Source: Nitzschia sp. DOCU1 | Lineage: Eukaryota > Bacillariophyta > Bacillariophyceae > Bacillariales > Bacillariaceae | Reading direction: 5' to 3' | NCBI GenBank assembly: GCA_951394045.1 | Contig: OX595985.1 | Location: 5,704,001 to 5,768,000 of the forward strand | Length of the DNA stretch: 64,000 bases | In this document: piece after piece, positions 38,513 to 48,404 of the stretch | Layout of the letters: every line of letters starts with the position of its first letter | Numbering within the stretch: position 1 is the first letter of the stretch | Position numbers and translations under genes: made by a program | The notes under the pieces: model-generated | Told to the model about the DNA's origin: nothing | Database searches by the model: none | What the model saw: the letters and a program-made list of their open reading frames with translations, nothing else

Positions 38513-41500
38513 ATGACGGCTACCTGTACAATCTCAAATGCCTTTCAGCATCTCTTGGAGTGCGAGAATTCTCATTCCCCATCAGAGGATGATGCCAGTG
38601 ACGTCAGTTCCGTAGTCGAAACTTTGGAACGTCAGGGCCGTTTGTGTAGTCAACTCGCACACGCACTCGTTTCTGGTGGCTCCAAACAGAAATCACCATC
38701 GTTGCGTGGTGTTCTGGGGGATCAAGCCTCGGCGCTGGGACCTTTTGTAGGTCCCCTCTTGCGAGATCGTGTCGATAGCCAATCGCTTCTGCCTGCAACG
38801 CAAGATGTCGCCGCCAATGAAGAAATTCTCGAAGCCAGCACCAATGCGCGAACGTTGACCTTGCCTGCGGTACAAGCGGCGTGGCTGTATGCGCAGGTCT
38901 TGAATCTTCCAGGGGCTTTAGGCAGTGGTCTAGTGGATTTAGAGTGGCTGACTGCTTTGACGGCTGTCGTACGTCGATGGTCTCTGGAATGCTGTGGCCG
39001 AGAAGACGAACTTGTGACTGGCGTGCCTTCCAAACCGGGGGCTTCTTCTGGCAAGCCGCCGAAATCGCCCACCAAGTCACCGCCCAAGAAAAAGTCTCGT
39101 CAAAGCACGTATGACTCCGAAGATAGTGAAGATGAAGAAGACGCCATGAACCTTTTGGAAGGCTCGCAGGAAAATGTGCTTCAGCTTGGTTTGAAAGTGG
39201 CCTTGGCTGTGTGTGGTATCCCGCAGCAGAGAGAATTTGCCAGCTGGTCCTTTGAAGCCAGAGAAGTTGTCTTGGACGCTCTGTGTGCCTCGTTTGGCAC
39301 CACGGCCGCCTTTCAATCCGTCTTGTATTCGTATAAGCAGGAGCCTCAAATCGCAACCAGGATTATTGCCAAGGCTTCAACGGCTCTGCAAGCTTGTTTG
39401 ACACATGCCAGAACGGAAACATCCAGCACTAGTGGCACTGCCCGTCAACACGAAACGGCTATTCTTGTGATGCGGGGACTCTTGCACTTGCTTCAATTCA
39501 AGGAAATTTTGCCAAATGGCGAAAAGGGCAAGGTAGATGCGCATCTTGCCGCTGCCACAGTTTTGCAAGGTTTAATGGAAGGATTCACGAGATCGTCCCT
39601 CAATGTTTCAAAAGGTCGCCGATCGTCATTGGGAGAGACTACTAATCATCAGACTCCTTCTAGACGCCGAAGGCGTTCTAGCGGTGGTCTCGTAACGCCC
39701 GCTACTGGCAAAACTCCCGGTCGTAGGAGACGTTCCAGTGTCGACGCCCCCGGAACTACCACCGGACAAACACCCCTTTTGTCTCCAGCACTCAAGGGGC
39801 GTCGATCTTCCACAGGCACTGTAGGGTTGACACCTTTGTCGTCCTTGCACTCCAAGCCTAGACCAGTCTGGTCGGTGTTTGTGAGCCTGTTGCAAAAGCT
39901 CGCCACTACTCAAGGATTGGAGCGAGCGAGTGCTCGTGGTCCGACTGTGGATGCTATTGTCAGCTGCACGCCAGCCCTTCCTTTAGCGGAACGGGCTCAT
40001 TTCTTGCGGTATTTGCTCAAGTTGGCCAAATCCAAGGTATCATGTCATCGATTGGTAGCTTGCGAATTGTTGGGACGCATCTTGGCCGAAGATTGGTTGT
40101 CAACCCACCAAGAAGACAAAGTGGCAGTGGATCGAAACTCGGAATGCTCGGGTCATGGTGGTACTACTCCCGCGCCCGACACGCCAGCTTCCACCGGTAG
40201 CGATGAAGATGGTACCGTGGCCTTGCCCGCTGCATTATGGAAAGCCTTGCAAGGGCGCTTAGTGGACAAATTGGCAGCTGTCCGGGCTCGTGCTGCCACA
40301 TCAATTGAAGCCGCGACGGCTGTACACCCCGAGTGGCTGGACACCGACCTCATGTCTTCGTTGCGCAAACGAGCCTTGAAGGATGAAACGGCGACGGTCC
40401 GAAAGGCGGCAGTTCTGGCGCTCAAGCAGGTCTTGTTGTCGGATCCAGGCTTTTTGTCGGATCTATACATTACGACCTTTTGCGAATTGTGTCAAGATGC
40501 AAGCCTGTTAGTTCGCAAGGCTGCAGCGGAATCCATTACAAGCCTCTTGGAAACTTATTTAGATCATCCCAGCGTGGGATCCTTGTTGGAGCAGGCATGG
40601 TCGACTTGTGTCCTGCCAATGGTGCTGGACGAAGACGTGGCTTCCAAAGCCATTGGAAGCTTGGATCAAGTTGTTATTTCTCCGTTGCTTTGTTCGATAG
40701 AGGATGGGGATTTCAATGCTGTGGCACGAGCCGCAGCCTGGCGTCTCTTGGCGCACGTGGCCACTCCGAGTGGGAGTCAGGGGGCCTCCAAGGGTAGCAA
40801 ACAAGCACTTCATACAGCTCTGCGTCAAATGACCTTGGATGGCCCGGATCGTATCCAGATGCACTTGTGGGAGCATGCCGCCAAGGTGGCGGAAGAGTCT
40901 GTGAAAGATCAAGAGACGTCCGAGGCTCAAGTCATGGGTGTCTGGTGTTTGCTGGAGGCTCTACTGCTTTCTGCCGCGTCGTCGAAGCAAGTCAAAGCAA
41001 TGGTCCAGACTACCAAACGGTCTTCCAAAACGCCTATCTTGGAGACCTTGTGTGGTACTGCTTGGAAAGTTTTGTTGGACCGCTGCTGTCAAACACCTAG
41101 TGCTTGGTTGCATGGAACTTTGAGATCTTGTCTCTGCGTGATTTCGCGTCTCGCTCCGGGTTTGGATGAAGAGGCTGCTAGCACCATTCATTCCGAATTG
41201 CACCTTGAAATCAAGAGCTTGAGTTTTCCTCCCGAGGTTACGGGGGCTTCCATTCAGGCCTTGTCCGCCATTACGGCTCGTTTGAACGCTTTCAAGGCTA
41301 AGGCCAAAGCTGTATGTTCGGATTGGATTCAATCCGTGTATCAAGCCTGCGAAGATGAGATGGCTTTGTTTGTCAAGTTTGTCGAAGTCCGGGGCCCATC
41401 GATGGATTGCCAAAAGCGTTTGGTACGAGCCTTGTTTTGCGTGGGCGAATTGTCCATGGTAGGGTTTCGTGCAGACGATGATGAAGTGGACGTCCGCACT

Positions 41501-42793
41501 GGCAAGAGCGAAGATGAGGATCCACTTCGGGGCATGCATGAAAAACCCACCAAGCGTTTACAAGAACTGGTGCAGACTCTTCTTCCGCCAACTCTGCCGG
41601 GGTCCTATCACGCCGCAGTGACGCCCACTTCGATTCGTGCGCATGCGTTTACAGTGTTGGGGAAACTTTGCTTGCGGGATGACATCTTGGCCAAGAATTC
41701 TTTGAATCTCTTGGCTCGCGAGCTGCAGACGCCTGTGGCGAACACCAGCCCCGCCGTTCAGAGTAACGCTTTGCTTGTTTTGGGTGATTTGTGTGTTCGT
41801 TACACCAACATGGCCGATCGGTACTTGCCTGTCATGGCGTCTTGTCTTCAATCAGGGGCTTCCGATCCGGAAACGAACATGCTCCAAAGCAATACTAATG
41901 GATCTGCCATCACACGCAAGCACGCGGTGTTGCTGCTTTCCAGCCTCTTGTTGCAAGACTACATCAAGTGGCGTGGCCTCCTATTTCATCGCTTCCTTGT
42001 CGCCTGTTCGGATGAAAATGAAGAGGTTGCAACTTTGGCAGAGAATGTTTTGAGCGGCCCACTTTCCAACCGTAACCCGAAGCTGTTTTTTAATCATTTT
42101 GTGGAGGCCTTGTTTGTGTTGAACAAGTGTACCGCGCATCCTATCTATGTTGCCGCTGCCAACCAAGGGGATGGTGGCAGCGGCATTGCCGTTGGCTTTG
42201 ACGGCATCTATTTGTCTGGGGAGCTAGGCCGACTTCGTCGACGACGCATGTACGAATTTCTCTTGAGCAAATTGAGCGACGAAGAGAAGATTGGAGTGAC
42301 GGCCCGGCTTGCCAAGGAGGTCTTGGGGGAGGCGGTCAGTAGTGAAGGCGATTTGGGCAAGGTTTGCCAAATGAAGAATCAAGATTTCGGTCCCAAAATG
42401 CTGAGTGCCTGGAATGTCGTGACCGACGCCTTTGCGATTTTGACGAGCAGGGGTATCAAAGTGGGCAAGATTCAAGACGATGATCTGATGGACGATCCCA
42501 ACGTACCCAATCCAAGTCGTCAAGTTTCCATGGCCAAGAACCGCTTGCTCTCCAAGATTAGTCGAAAACAGTTGATTGAGATTGTCCTTCCCATTTTGTG
42601 CAATCTCAAGACCAAGCTTCAGTCAAGCTGTTCGCCGCTTCTCAAGGATCTCATGACCTATCTTCTTGATATCTTCCAGGCATACAAAACGGAAGTAAAG
42701 GAATTTCTGGCAAATGATCCTACTTTGTTGCAAGAGATCGAGTACGATGCTCGTCAACATGCCGCCAATATTGCGAATGAGGCCTACTCGTAG
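38513..42793 (+). CDS. NCAPD3: Condensin II subunit CAP-D3
   Basis: A HEAT-repeat subunit of condensin II, which compacts mitotic chromosomes. The protein is 1426 residues from ATG 38513 (MTATCTISNAFQHL); the frame is open further upstream but only from a GTG. The call rests on the C-terminal third: ITRKHAVLLLSSLLLQDYIK followed by WRGLLFHRFLVA, then PKLFFNHFVEALFVLN, RRMYEFLLSKLSDEEKIGVT and the closing LKTKLQSSCSPLLKDLMTYL ... EIEYDAR, which fit CAP-D3 rather than CAP-D2. An internal basic linker (about 405-475) repeats RRRSS and TP motifs and looks like a site for mitotic kinases. A shorter charged insert (KPPKSPTKSPPKKKSRQS, about 185-202) could aid DNA binding. No introns are seen. It converges with SirB, only 54 bp separating the stops. 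Confidence 0.9.
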   Translation: MTATCTISNAFQHLLECENSHSPSEDDASDVSSVVETLERQGRLCSQLAHALVSGGSKQKSPSLRGVLGDQASALGPFVGPLLRDRVDSQSLLPATQDVAANEEILEASTNARTLTLPAVQAAWLYAQVLNLPGALGSGLVDLEWLTALTAVVRRWSLECCGREDELVTGVPSKPGASSGKPPKSPTKSPPKKKSRQSTYDSEDSEDEEDAMNLLEGSQENVLQLGLKVALAVCGIPQQREFASWSFEAREVVLDALCASFGTTAAFQSVLYSYKQEPQIATRIIAKASTALQACLTHARTETSSTSGTARQHETAILVMRGLLHLLQFKEILPNGEKGKVDAHLAAATVLQGLMEGFTRSSLNVSKGRRSSLGETTNHQTPSRRRRRSSGGLVTPATGKTPGRRRRSSVDAPGTTTGQTPLLSPALKGRRSSTGTVGLTPLSSLHSKPRPVWSVFVSLLQKLATTQGLERASARGPTVDAIVSCTPALPLAERAHFLRYLLKLAKSKVSCHRLVACELLGRILAEDWLSTHQEDKVAVDRNSECSGHGGTTPAPDTPASTGSDEDGTVALPAALWKALQGRLVDKLAAVRARAATSIEAATAVHPEWLDTDLMSSLRKRALKDETATVRKAAVLALKQVLLSDPGFLSDLYITTFCELCQDASLLVRKAAAESITSLLETYLDHPSVGSLLEQAWSTCVLPMVLDEDVASKAIGSLDQVVISPLLCSIEDGDFNAVARAAAWRLLAHVATPSGSQGASKGSKQALHTALRQMTLDGPDRIQMHLWEHAAKVAEESVKDQETSEAQVMGVWCLLEALLLSAASSKQVKAMVQTTKRSSKTPILETLCGTAWKVLLDRCCQTPSAWLHGTLRSCLCVISRLAPGLDEEAASTIHSELHLEIKSLSFPPEVTGASIQALSAITARLNAFKAKAKAVCSDWIQSVYQACEDEMALFVKFVEVRGPSMDCQKRLVRALFCVGELSMVGFRADDDEVDVRTGKSEDEDPLRGMHEKPTKRLQELVQTLLPPTLPGSYHAAVTPTSIRAHAFTVLGKLCLRDDILAKNSLNLLARELQTPVANTSPAVQSNALLVLGDLCVRYTNMADRYLPVMASCLQSGASDPETNMLQSNTNGSAITRKHAVLLLSSLLLQDYIKWRGLLFHRFLVACSDENEEVATLAENVLSGPLSNRNPKLFFNHFVEALFVLNKCTAHPIYVAAANQGDGGSGIAVGFDGIYLSGELGRLRRRRMYEFLLSKLSDEEKIGVTARLAKEVLGEAVSSEGDLGKVCQMKNQDFGPKMLSAWNVVTDAFAILTSRGIKVGKIQDDDLMDDPNVPNPSRQVSMAKNRLLSKISRKQLIEIVLPILCNLKTKLQSSCSPLLKDLMTYLLDIFQAYKTEVKEFLANDPTLLQEIEYDARQHAANIANEAYS

Positions 42794-42847
42794 TGTGTGT
42801 ACATCAAACCTTTTAACATATGAACGCTTATTATTCTATACTTGTTT

Positions 42848-43831
42848 CTAATTGCCCGTCCTTTCTTGTCGAAGTACTTGCGAATGCTCCCTTACCAAGG
42901 AATGAATGGCACCAATCATGAGTTGTGTATTGGATCCCACCGGATCGGTCGTAATGACTGGAATCTTAATCGACAAGTCCTCAATGGCTTGTCGGACAAT
43001 GGTGGGAATGTCTTGCATCACGTGCCGACCCGGACTCAAAAAGTAGGGATGACATACAATTTCATCGACACCATGATCCAACAAGGCTTGCAGTCCCTCT
43101 GGAATACTAGGATTCGCAATTTCCATGTGCGCCGCCTTGACGACAATCTGACTAGTAGAAGTTTGTACCGAGGAACTGCCGCTGCTGCCGCCCATTGCCA
43201 TTTGATAAAGTTCCGCCAAGTGATGAAGCCGGGCATTGCTTTCCGGATTACGAGATCCGTGATCCATGAGCAAGATTCCAATTGTTTTTGGAGCGCTTCC
43301 TGGCACAGTATTTCCACTCATAACCTCACTGTTCAGTTTCAATGGATTGTATCGATCGTCCTCCTCCAATGCCTTGGTCTTGGTGTTTGTAATTCCATTC
43401 GGATAGGAATGTGGGCTTAATAACGGATCAAAGTAATCGAACAGATCATCCTCTTCTCCCTCGCGACTCTTCCAACGCAAACTGTCGTCCTCGTTTGGCA
43501 ATGGTTGTTGTTTTTGAGCCATGTAGTCAATGCCAAAGGGATTCTTCAAAGCTGACGGCGGTGGCGGAGGAACGGCGTTGACTGGTTTCTCGTCGGGAGA
43601 AATTCCATTGGGATACGCATGTGGACTCAATAGAGGGTCGAAATACTCAAAGAGATCAGGCTGTTGGTCGTCGTTTGCGGCTTGCTTTAGTCGTGTAGTA
43701 GCGGTCGACGACCAAGGCGAAGGAGAAAGGGAAGAAAATGCCCATGCTGTTCTGGGCGAGAGCAGGAGGATGCCCGTGCAGGACAAAAGTGCAAAGAGCA
43801 AAGTAGAGGAGCGGCAAGTTCGAGATATCAT
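42848..43831 (-). CDS. SIRB: Sirohydrochlorin ferrochelatase (SirB/CbiX), plastid-targeted
   Basis: This inserts iron into sirohydrochlorin, the last step of siroheme synthesis; siroheme serves plastid nitrite and sulfite reductases. The protein has 327 residues. The N-terminus has a signal peptide (LLFALLSCTGILLLSPRTAWA) followed by FSSL, matching the diatom plastid motif. The single CbiX domain begins around residue 185 with IGILLMDHGSRNPESNARL (metal-binding His), continues with HMEIANPSIPEGLQALL, and has the second conserved His region in HPYFLSPGRHVMQDIP. A single-domain form is typical of the plant SirB. Odd feature: between the transit peptide and the enzyme the motif (D)LFxYFDPLLSPHxYPNGI occurs twice, at about 59-77 and 129-147. 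Confidence 0.9.
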   Translation of the reverse strand: MISRTCRSSTLLFALLSCTGILLLSPRTAWAFSSLSPSPWSSTATTRLKQAANDDQQPDLFEYFDPLLSPHAYPNGISPDEKPVNAVPPPPPSALKNPFGIDYMAQKQQPLPNEDDSLRWKSREGEEDDLFDYFDPLLSPHSYPNGITNTKTKALEEDDRYNPLKLNSEVMSGNTVPGSAPKTIGILLMDHGSRNPESNARLHHLAELYQMAMGGSSGSSSVQTSTSQIVVKAAHMEIANPSIPEGLQALLDHGVDEIVCHPYFLSPGRHVMQDIPTIVRQAIEDLSIKIPVITTDPVGSNTQLMIGAIHSLVREHSQVLRQERTGN

Positions 43832-44268
43832 GATGGGGGGGGATACATTGTCTTGTGAGAGAATGAATCACAAGCTGCACGGCGGCTATCAAAGATATCA
43901 ATGCTTCCGCCATGGTGAGGTGGTTCAGAGTGCCTTTCTGCATTTTGGCATTTGGGGATATTCCCTCTTCTCTGATTCCCCTTTATCCTTTTTCTCCTCC
44001 AACTACCCTTTCAGCCTAAAGTCGGTTGGAAAGGCCTCTCATTCCGGCTATTTTTGACGTGTGTGGATTATCATTTCCCACTTTCCTTCTCTTTCACCAA
44101 GCAAGCGAAATTGGTGGTTTCGGGAGTTTGATAGAATCTTCTTGGGCCATGCAGTACCTCGGGCATTGTGACCGAGGCTGCCTACCTATGGTCCGAGGGT
44201 ATGAACCCAGGACGTCTACCTATAGACCCTAGTCCGGAGTCATCGCCTCCGGATCTTGAAGTAGTAGG
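43832..44268. other. Upstream region of SirB, no gene seen
   Basis: A 437-bp interval between the SirB start and the first retroelement remnant. It should hold the SirB promoter. Nothing else is supported. Confidence 0.5.
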
Positions 44269-44616
44269 TTGAGGAGCCCCTCAACGAGCTCGGTCCTCTA
44301 CGAGGAACGCGTCAAGGTCAAGGATTATGCGACTCACAAGCTCGAAGTGTTGATGGACGATGGTACGCAACACCCCATCTTCGACAGCAGCAAAGGCATC
44401 GAAGGCCTCTCCTACGTCTACGATGAATTCATTCGTTGCGGTGAGCGTCTTCAGTTTGACGACGCCGACGTTGGAGATTACTTCGAGTACTTCCCTGATG
44501 TCCTTGACGCGAATGCTCGTCGCAAATGGGAAAACCAAGTTCCCGCGATCCCCGATGCAGATCGCACACGCCAACGCTTTGATACGGAGTTCAAGGACTT
44601 TGTTTCGCATTACGCC
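44269..44616 (+). pseudogene. Ty3/gypsy-like gag fragment (element X, left part)
   Basis: About 116 codons of plus-strand Gag-like sequence: HPIFDSSKGIEGLSYVYDEF, a run of acidic positions, then FEYFPDVLDANARRKWENQV, similar in pattern to the capsid domain of Ty3/gypsy Gag. At about 44617 it changes abruptly into the minus-strand protease gene of another element, so the ORF that reads on to 44661 is chimeric and not a real C-terminus. It may be the left half of the plus-strand element whose protease and RT appear at 47059-48404. Confidence 0.6.
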
Positions 44617-45249
44617 GTCCCACTCGACTTCTCGCGTTGCGAAGTCAAACTTGAAGCCTAGTTCTCGCAAGAGGTCTCGGCCTATGATCATGTCATAGTT
44701 GCCAAGGTCGGATGTCACCTGGAAGACCCATTCGATCACCCTATTGGCATGAAATTCCGGAAGTTTAAACTGGATTTTCACTTCGCGGTGTGTCTCAACG
44801 ACACCTCCAGCTGTCGTGAAGGTGGTTCTCGATGGTGTCATCCTGACACGTAGTTTCTTGACATGCTTCTCAGAGATCAGTCCTCGTGATGCTCCGGTGT
44901 CTAGTAGCGTCGTCAACGCTGCCGCTTTGGCCTTGCCTAAGCGCGTGTTAATTTGCGCGAAACAATACGGAATTTCGTCTGGCGCGGTTTTCTGTCGTTT
45001 TGGTGAGCTCCGGTTGTACAGTCGTGTTATCGCGTGCGATTCCGCCGCGATACGGTAATTAATGCATTGGTCCAACGAGGCGAAGATCTTGCCCGGCTCG
45101 GATGGTAAATAGGCAGATGGGCACGCGTGTCGTGCCCCATCGCGTTGCTCGTGGAAAACGAAAACTTCGTCACATCCGCAATTTTTGCGTTTCCCAACTA
45201 CTCTTTCAGAGACTTTGTAATAGGATAACGCATTCTTATCATCATGCAT
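44617..45249 (-). pseudogene. Ty3/gypsy Pol N-terminus with aspartic protease (element 1), truncated
   Basis: Begins MHDDKNALSYYKVSE at 45249. The protease active site is TTLLDTGASRGLIS, followed by a flap-like region and NYDMIIGRDLLRELGFKFDF, typical of retropepsins. The reading frame breaks from its own sequence at about 44617, just after REVEWD; codons beyond come from the antisense of another element. It is in the same frame as the upstream gag with one TGA (45288-45286) between them. Confidence 0.85.
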
Positions 45250-45285
45250 TAAACTAGATTTTTCGTGTACAACTCGCTCACACCT

Positions 45286-46459
45286 TCAGTTTTCATTGTC
45301 GCTAGCGACAAGGTTAGCCAAGAGTTCATCCACATTGAAGTTTTCTTCATCAGGTGGATCAACCGCCTTGCGCTTGCGTTCGTCCTTGACCGCATCTTTG
45401 ACCATGTTCTGGATCATGGCATGCAGTTCTTCTTTCTTGTTGGCGCTGCCATCGTCACGAACCCAAGTGCGGTTACCGTAACGAGGCTTCTTGTCGCCAT
45501 TCTTGATGAAGTTTCCATGGGCGGAAGCCATCTTCTGGGCCTGCGCCAACACCATCTTACAGTCCCCGGTGTTGTGGGACCAGTTGGGGCCATGGTAGGC
45601 ACATTTAAAGGGAGGAGTCTTATCGTTGTGGCCGCGCTTAGCAGCGGGCTTTGAGTGATCCATTCGCGGGTCTTGCTTCCCCTTCGGAGGATGGGCGCCA
45701 TCTGGCTTTTGCTTTCGGACGTGATTCGCTTCATGCAACTTTTCAGTGAATTCGAGGCGCTTGCAGAACTGGGTAAACTCGTCCAAACTGTGCTCAATCG
45801 GCTCAAAACCTTGCAGGATCATCTGTTGACGCCAACTAGCGGGAATGGCAAACTCCGCATGCTCAATAATCTCATCCTTGGGTAGTTTGTTTCTGTCGCC
45901 ACACGTAGTATCAAACAACGACAAATAATGGTTGAGCTGCTGGAAGCGACTGATGTACTCCTTCATGGTCATTTCGGGAGGCTTGCGACACAAACGGCGC
46001 ATGTAACGTTTCTGAGTTTGGAGTGCTCGAGCCGGAAGAACGTAGTTGGTGACTCCTTGGAGGGTCGCCTTGAGATTTGCAATCGTCTCGTTTCCAGCGG
46101 CCGCTGCGGCCTCTTCGAACCTAGCGAGAGCCTTTCCGATGAGGATACGGCGGTAAAACTCGTACCTCTGAGGACCAGTGGTCAAGTTCTGACCCTTGAT
46201 CACTTTTTCGGCCTTGTCTTGCAAGCGAAACCAGGTCTCAGCCGACTCGTCACTGTTAAAAGGCAAGATCGAGAGTTCAAATTGAGTCGAGTTTGGATCA
46301 TCGGGAATGTTGCAGCACTTGAAGGTCACGAGCTTCTTTTTGTTCACGATTTTTTCCGGTTCACGTTGGATGGGGATTGGAGCGCGTTGAAAACCCCTTT
46401 TTCATGTCGTTCCGAGGGATAGCGGCGACGGCCGCGATGGTTGCGTTACAAAGCTTCAT
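45286..46459 (-). CDS. Ty3/gypsy Gag (element 1)
   Basis: The conserved Gag reading frame runs from about 46400 to the TGA at 45286. It holds a capsid-like region (LSILPFNSDESAETWFRLQD, then PQRYEFYRRILIGKALARFE) and a middle helical part. The modified zinc knuckle CAYHGPNWSHNTGDC has the spacing C-x2-H-x5-H-x4-C rather than CCHC. The only ATG near the 5' end, 46459 (MKLCNATIAAVAAIPRND), is in a frame shifted by one. The shift can be resolved at the A5G4 run near 46395, so this copy may carry a one-base indel there. Without it only a GTG (46347) opens the frame. Confidence 0.75.
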
Positions 46460-46512
46460 CTTGAGAGTAGTTTAGTCTTGATCACGACGATTGTCGTGGA
46501 GTGTTAACACTA

Positions 46513-47058
46513 TGCACTACGTCGTTTGTAGGATCGAAATAGTTGTGGAAATTATGACTAGATTAAAAACTAGATGTATTTCTCATGCAAGCTGTCTCGT
46601 AGCCTCGCGTTGCCTTGGTAAACTTGAGACCTTTGACACGTATCGACACAATCCGAACAGGATGTCGACCTGTCTTTGTAGTAGACTAGCTACGACGTTC
46701 CACTAGGGTTCTTTGGAAGTCGTCAGCTACTCTGGAATAAAGTATAGTAATTCCAATGTCATCGAGGTGCCAGATCTTTAGGTGGCATTGACACTAGGAT
46801 CTCATCGGCATACGACTAGCTGGAGTCGATGCGCGATGCTTGCGTCATACAACGTCACGGCGTCGGTGACGTCAATAGGTAATGGGCCTTGTCCGACGAT
46901 GTCCGAGACCGGCCTGGCGTCCGCGTCCGCGTCCGCGTCCGCGCGCAACGCACTCGTCATGCTACGTCATCACACATGATGTCACACATGACTAATTAGA
47001 CTAATAATTTTGGACTACAACCATTCGAAGGAGTCGACGTGCAAAGCAGTGTACTGCA
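46513..47058 (-). repeat. Ty3/gypsy LTR (5' LTR of element 1)
   Basis: A 546-bp LTR that on the minus strand starts TGCAGTAC and ends GTAGTGCA, giving the usual TG...CA ends. It is nearly the same as the LTR at 49189-49721. The upstream part (46843-46969) has five CGTCA motifs including a perfect palindrome TGACGTCA at 46867-46874. A TATA-like ACTATACTTTATT follows near 46750-46738. It differs from the other LTR mainly in the number of GCGTCC hexamers (46917-46945). Confidence 0.9.
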
Positions 47059-48404
47059 CCAGCAGCCCTTTCTACCGCAGAGGCAGCAACAGTAACGGGA
47101 ATTCGCCGGGCGGCCACGGAGGCGCTCGGAACCATAACGCCGGCCATGGAGGTGGCCGTGGAAATGGGCAACAGAACAATTTTTCTTACTACGCCCAAGG
47201 CCAGGGGTCGGAGAACCCAGCGCCAACTACAAACGGTACCTCGCCTATGATCAGGGTAGCAACAACACTACTACTAGTGATAACAATTGCGTCCACTGGG
47301 GGAACAGCTGACGGGATGTGCCCATCCAGTGCGACGTCGAGGACGAATTAGATGAAACAATTAACAAGACCATCGGTCTTTCTCCGTCCCTCGACTCTCA
47401 TTGGATGCAAGGCGCGTACTTTGCAGCTGACACTTCTTCTTCTCCTACAGGACAAGAGTACCGCCCTGAGAGGACTCCAGCTCCCATGACATTCATCATG
47501 GCCAACACGATCAACGGGCACACTTCACGGCGACTCCTTCAAGTTCTGTTGGATTCCGGCAGCGACGGAACCATGGCGCATTCTCCCTCGAGGATGTGTG
47601 CCCTCGTTGGGGTCGCGAGAGTCTACGTCAACTACCATTGCCGGGACGTTTACGTCCAAATGCTACGTTTGTTTGCACGAGATAATTCTCCCCGAATTCG
47701 ACCAAAGCAAGAAGATCGACGGGCAAGGCGCTTTTACCTTTGGTGGCGATTGCCCTTATGATCTCATTCTTGGCCACGATTTCCTGCGGAAGGCCGGAAT
47801 GAAGTTCGACTTCGAAAAGAACACTGTCACCTGGATGGATGTTAAAGTCCAGATGCGCTACGCCAATGGCAAAATCCATGACAGGATTCTCGATGGTGCT
47901 GACGTCACCTACGAACAGGACCCTCTCGAATGAGCCGATGGCTTTACCACGATCCTCAACGCTAAGTATGAGAGCCATTCTCCGGAAGAAGTGGCCAGCA
48001 AACAAAGGCATCTCACCCCTGCTCAACGCGAGGATATTAGGCGCCTTGTGGCGAAATACTCGCGGCTGTTCTCGAACAAACTGCGAAAGTACCCGCATCG
48101 GCAATTCTCTCTCGAGATGGAACCGGGCGCTCGCCCCGTTCACGCTCGACCTTTCACCATTTCACGAGCACACGAGGACGTATTCAAGAAGGAGCTAAAT
48201 TACCTGTGTGACATTGGCGTTCTACGCCCCGTCGGCGCAACGGATTGGGCTTCGCCGACGATCATCATCCCCAAAAAGGATGGTCGAGTTCGCTGGGTTT
48301 CGGACTTTTGAGAGCTAAACAAGGTAATCAAGCGGCACATCTACCCACTGCCGCGTATCAACGAGGTTCTTAAACGATGAACAAGGTACGAATTCTTTAC
48401 CAAG
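47059..48404 (+). pseudogene. Ty3/gypsy element X: gag tail, protease and RT start, decayed
   Basis: Plus-strand remains of an element unrelated to elements 1 and 2. A Gly/Asn/Arg-rich Gag tail (about 47080-47250) is followed by the protease LLQVLLDSGSDGTM, a frameshift near 47590, then CPYDLILGHDFLRKAGMKFD, and the N-terminal RT region GVLRPVGATDWASPTIIIPK with RVRWVSDF. In-frame TGA stops occur at 47931, 48309 and near 48381; at the last two the surrounding motif (SDF-R-ELNK, LKR-R-TRYEFF) calls for Arg, so CGA to TGA changes are likely. It ends at YEFFTK, where RT motif A should begin. Confidence 0.8.

Larger units (their letters stand above)
44617..47058 (-). mobile_element. Ty3/gypsy element 1: 5' LTR, gag, protease, then truncated
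   Basis: Read on the minus strand: LTR (47058-46513), gag (to 45286), start of pol with protease (45249 to about 44617), then an abrupt break into unrelated plus-strand gag sequence. RT, integrase and the 3' LTR are missing. The gag-protease part is nearly identical to element 2: 44617-46056 corresponds to about 52934-54378. Confidence 0.85.

Noticed and set aside
44140..44240. Possible tRNA-like GGTTCATACCC on the minus strand
   Set aside because: The T-arm stem does not pair and no A-box, anticodon arm or acceptor stem could be folded.
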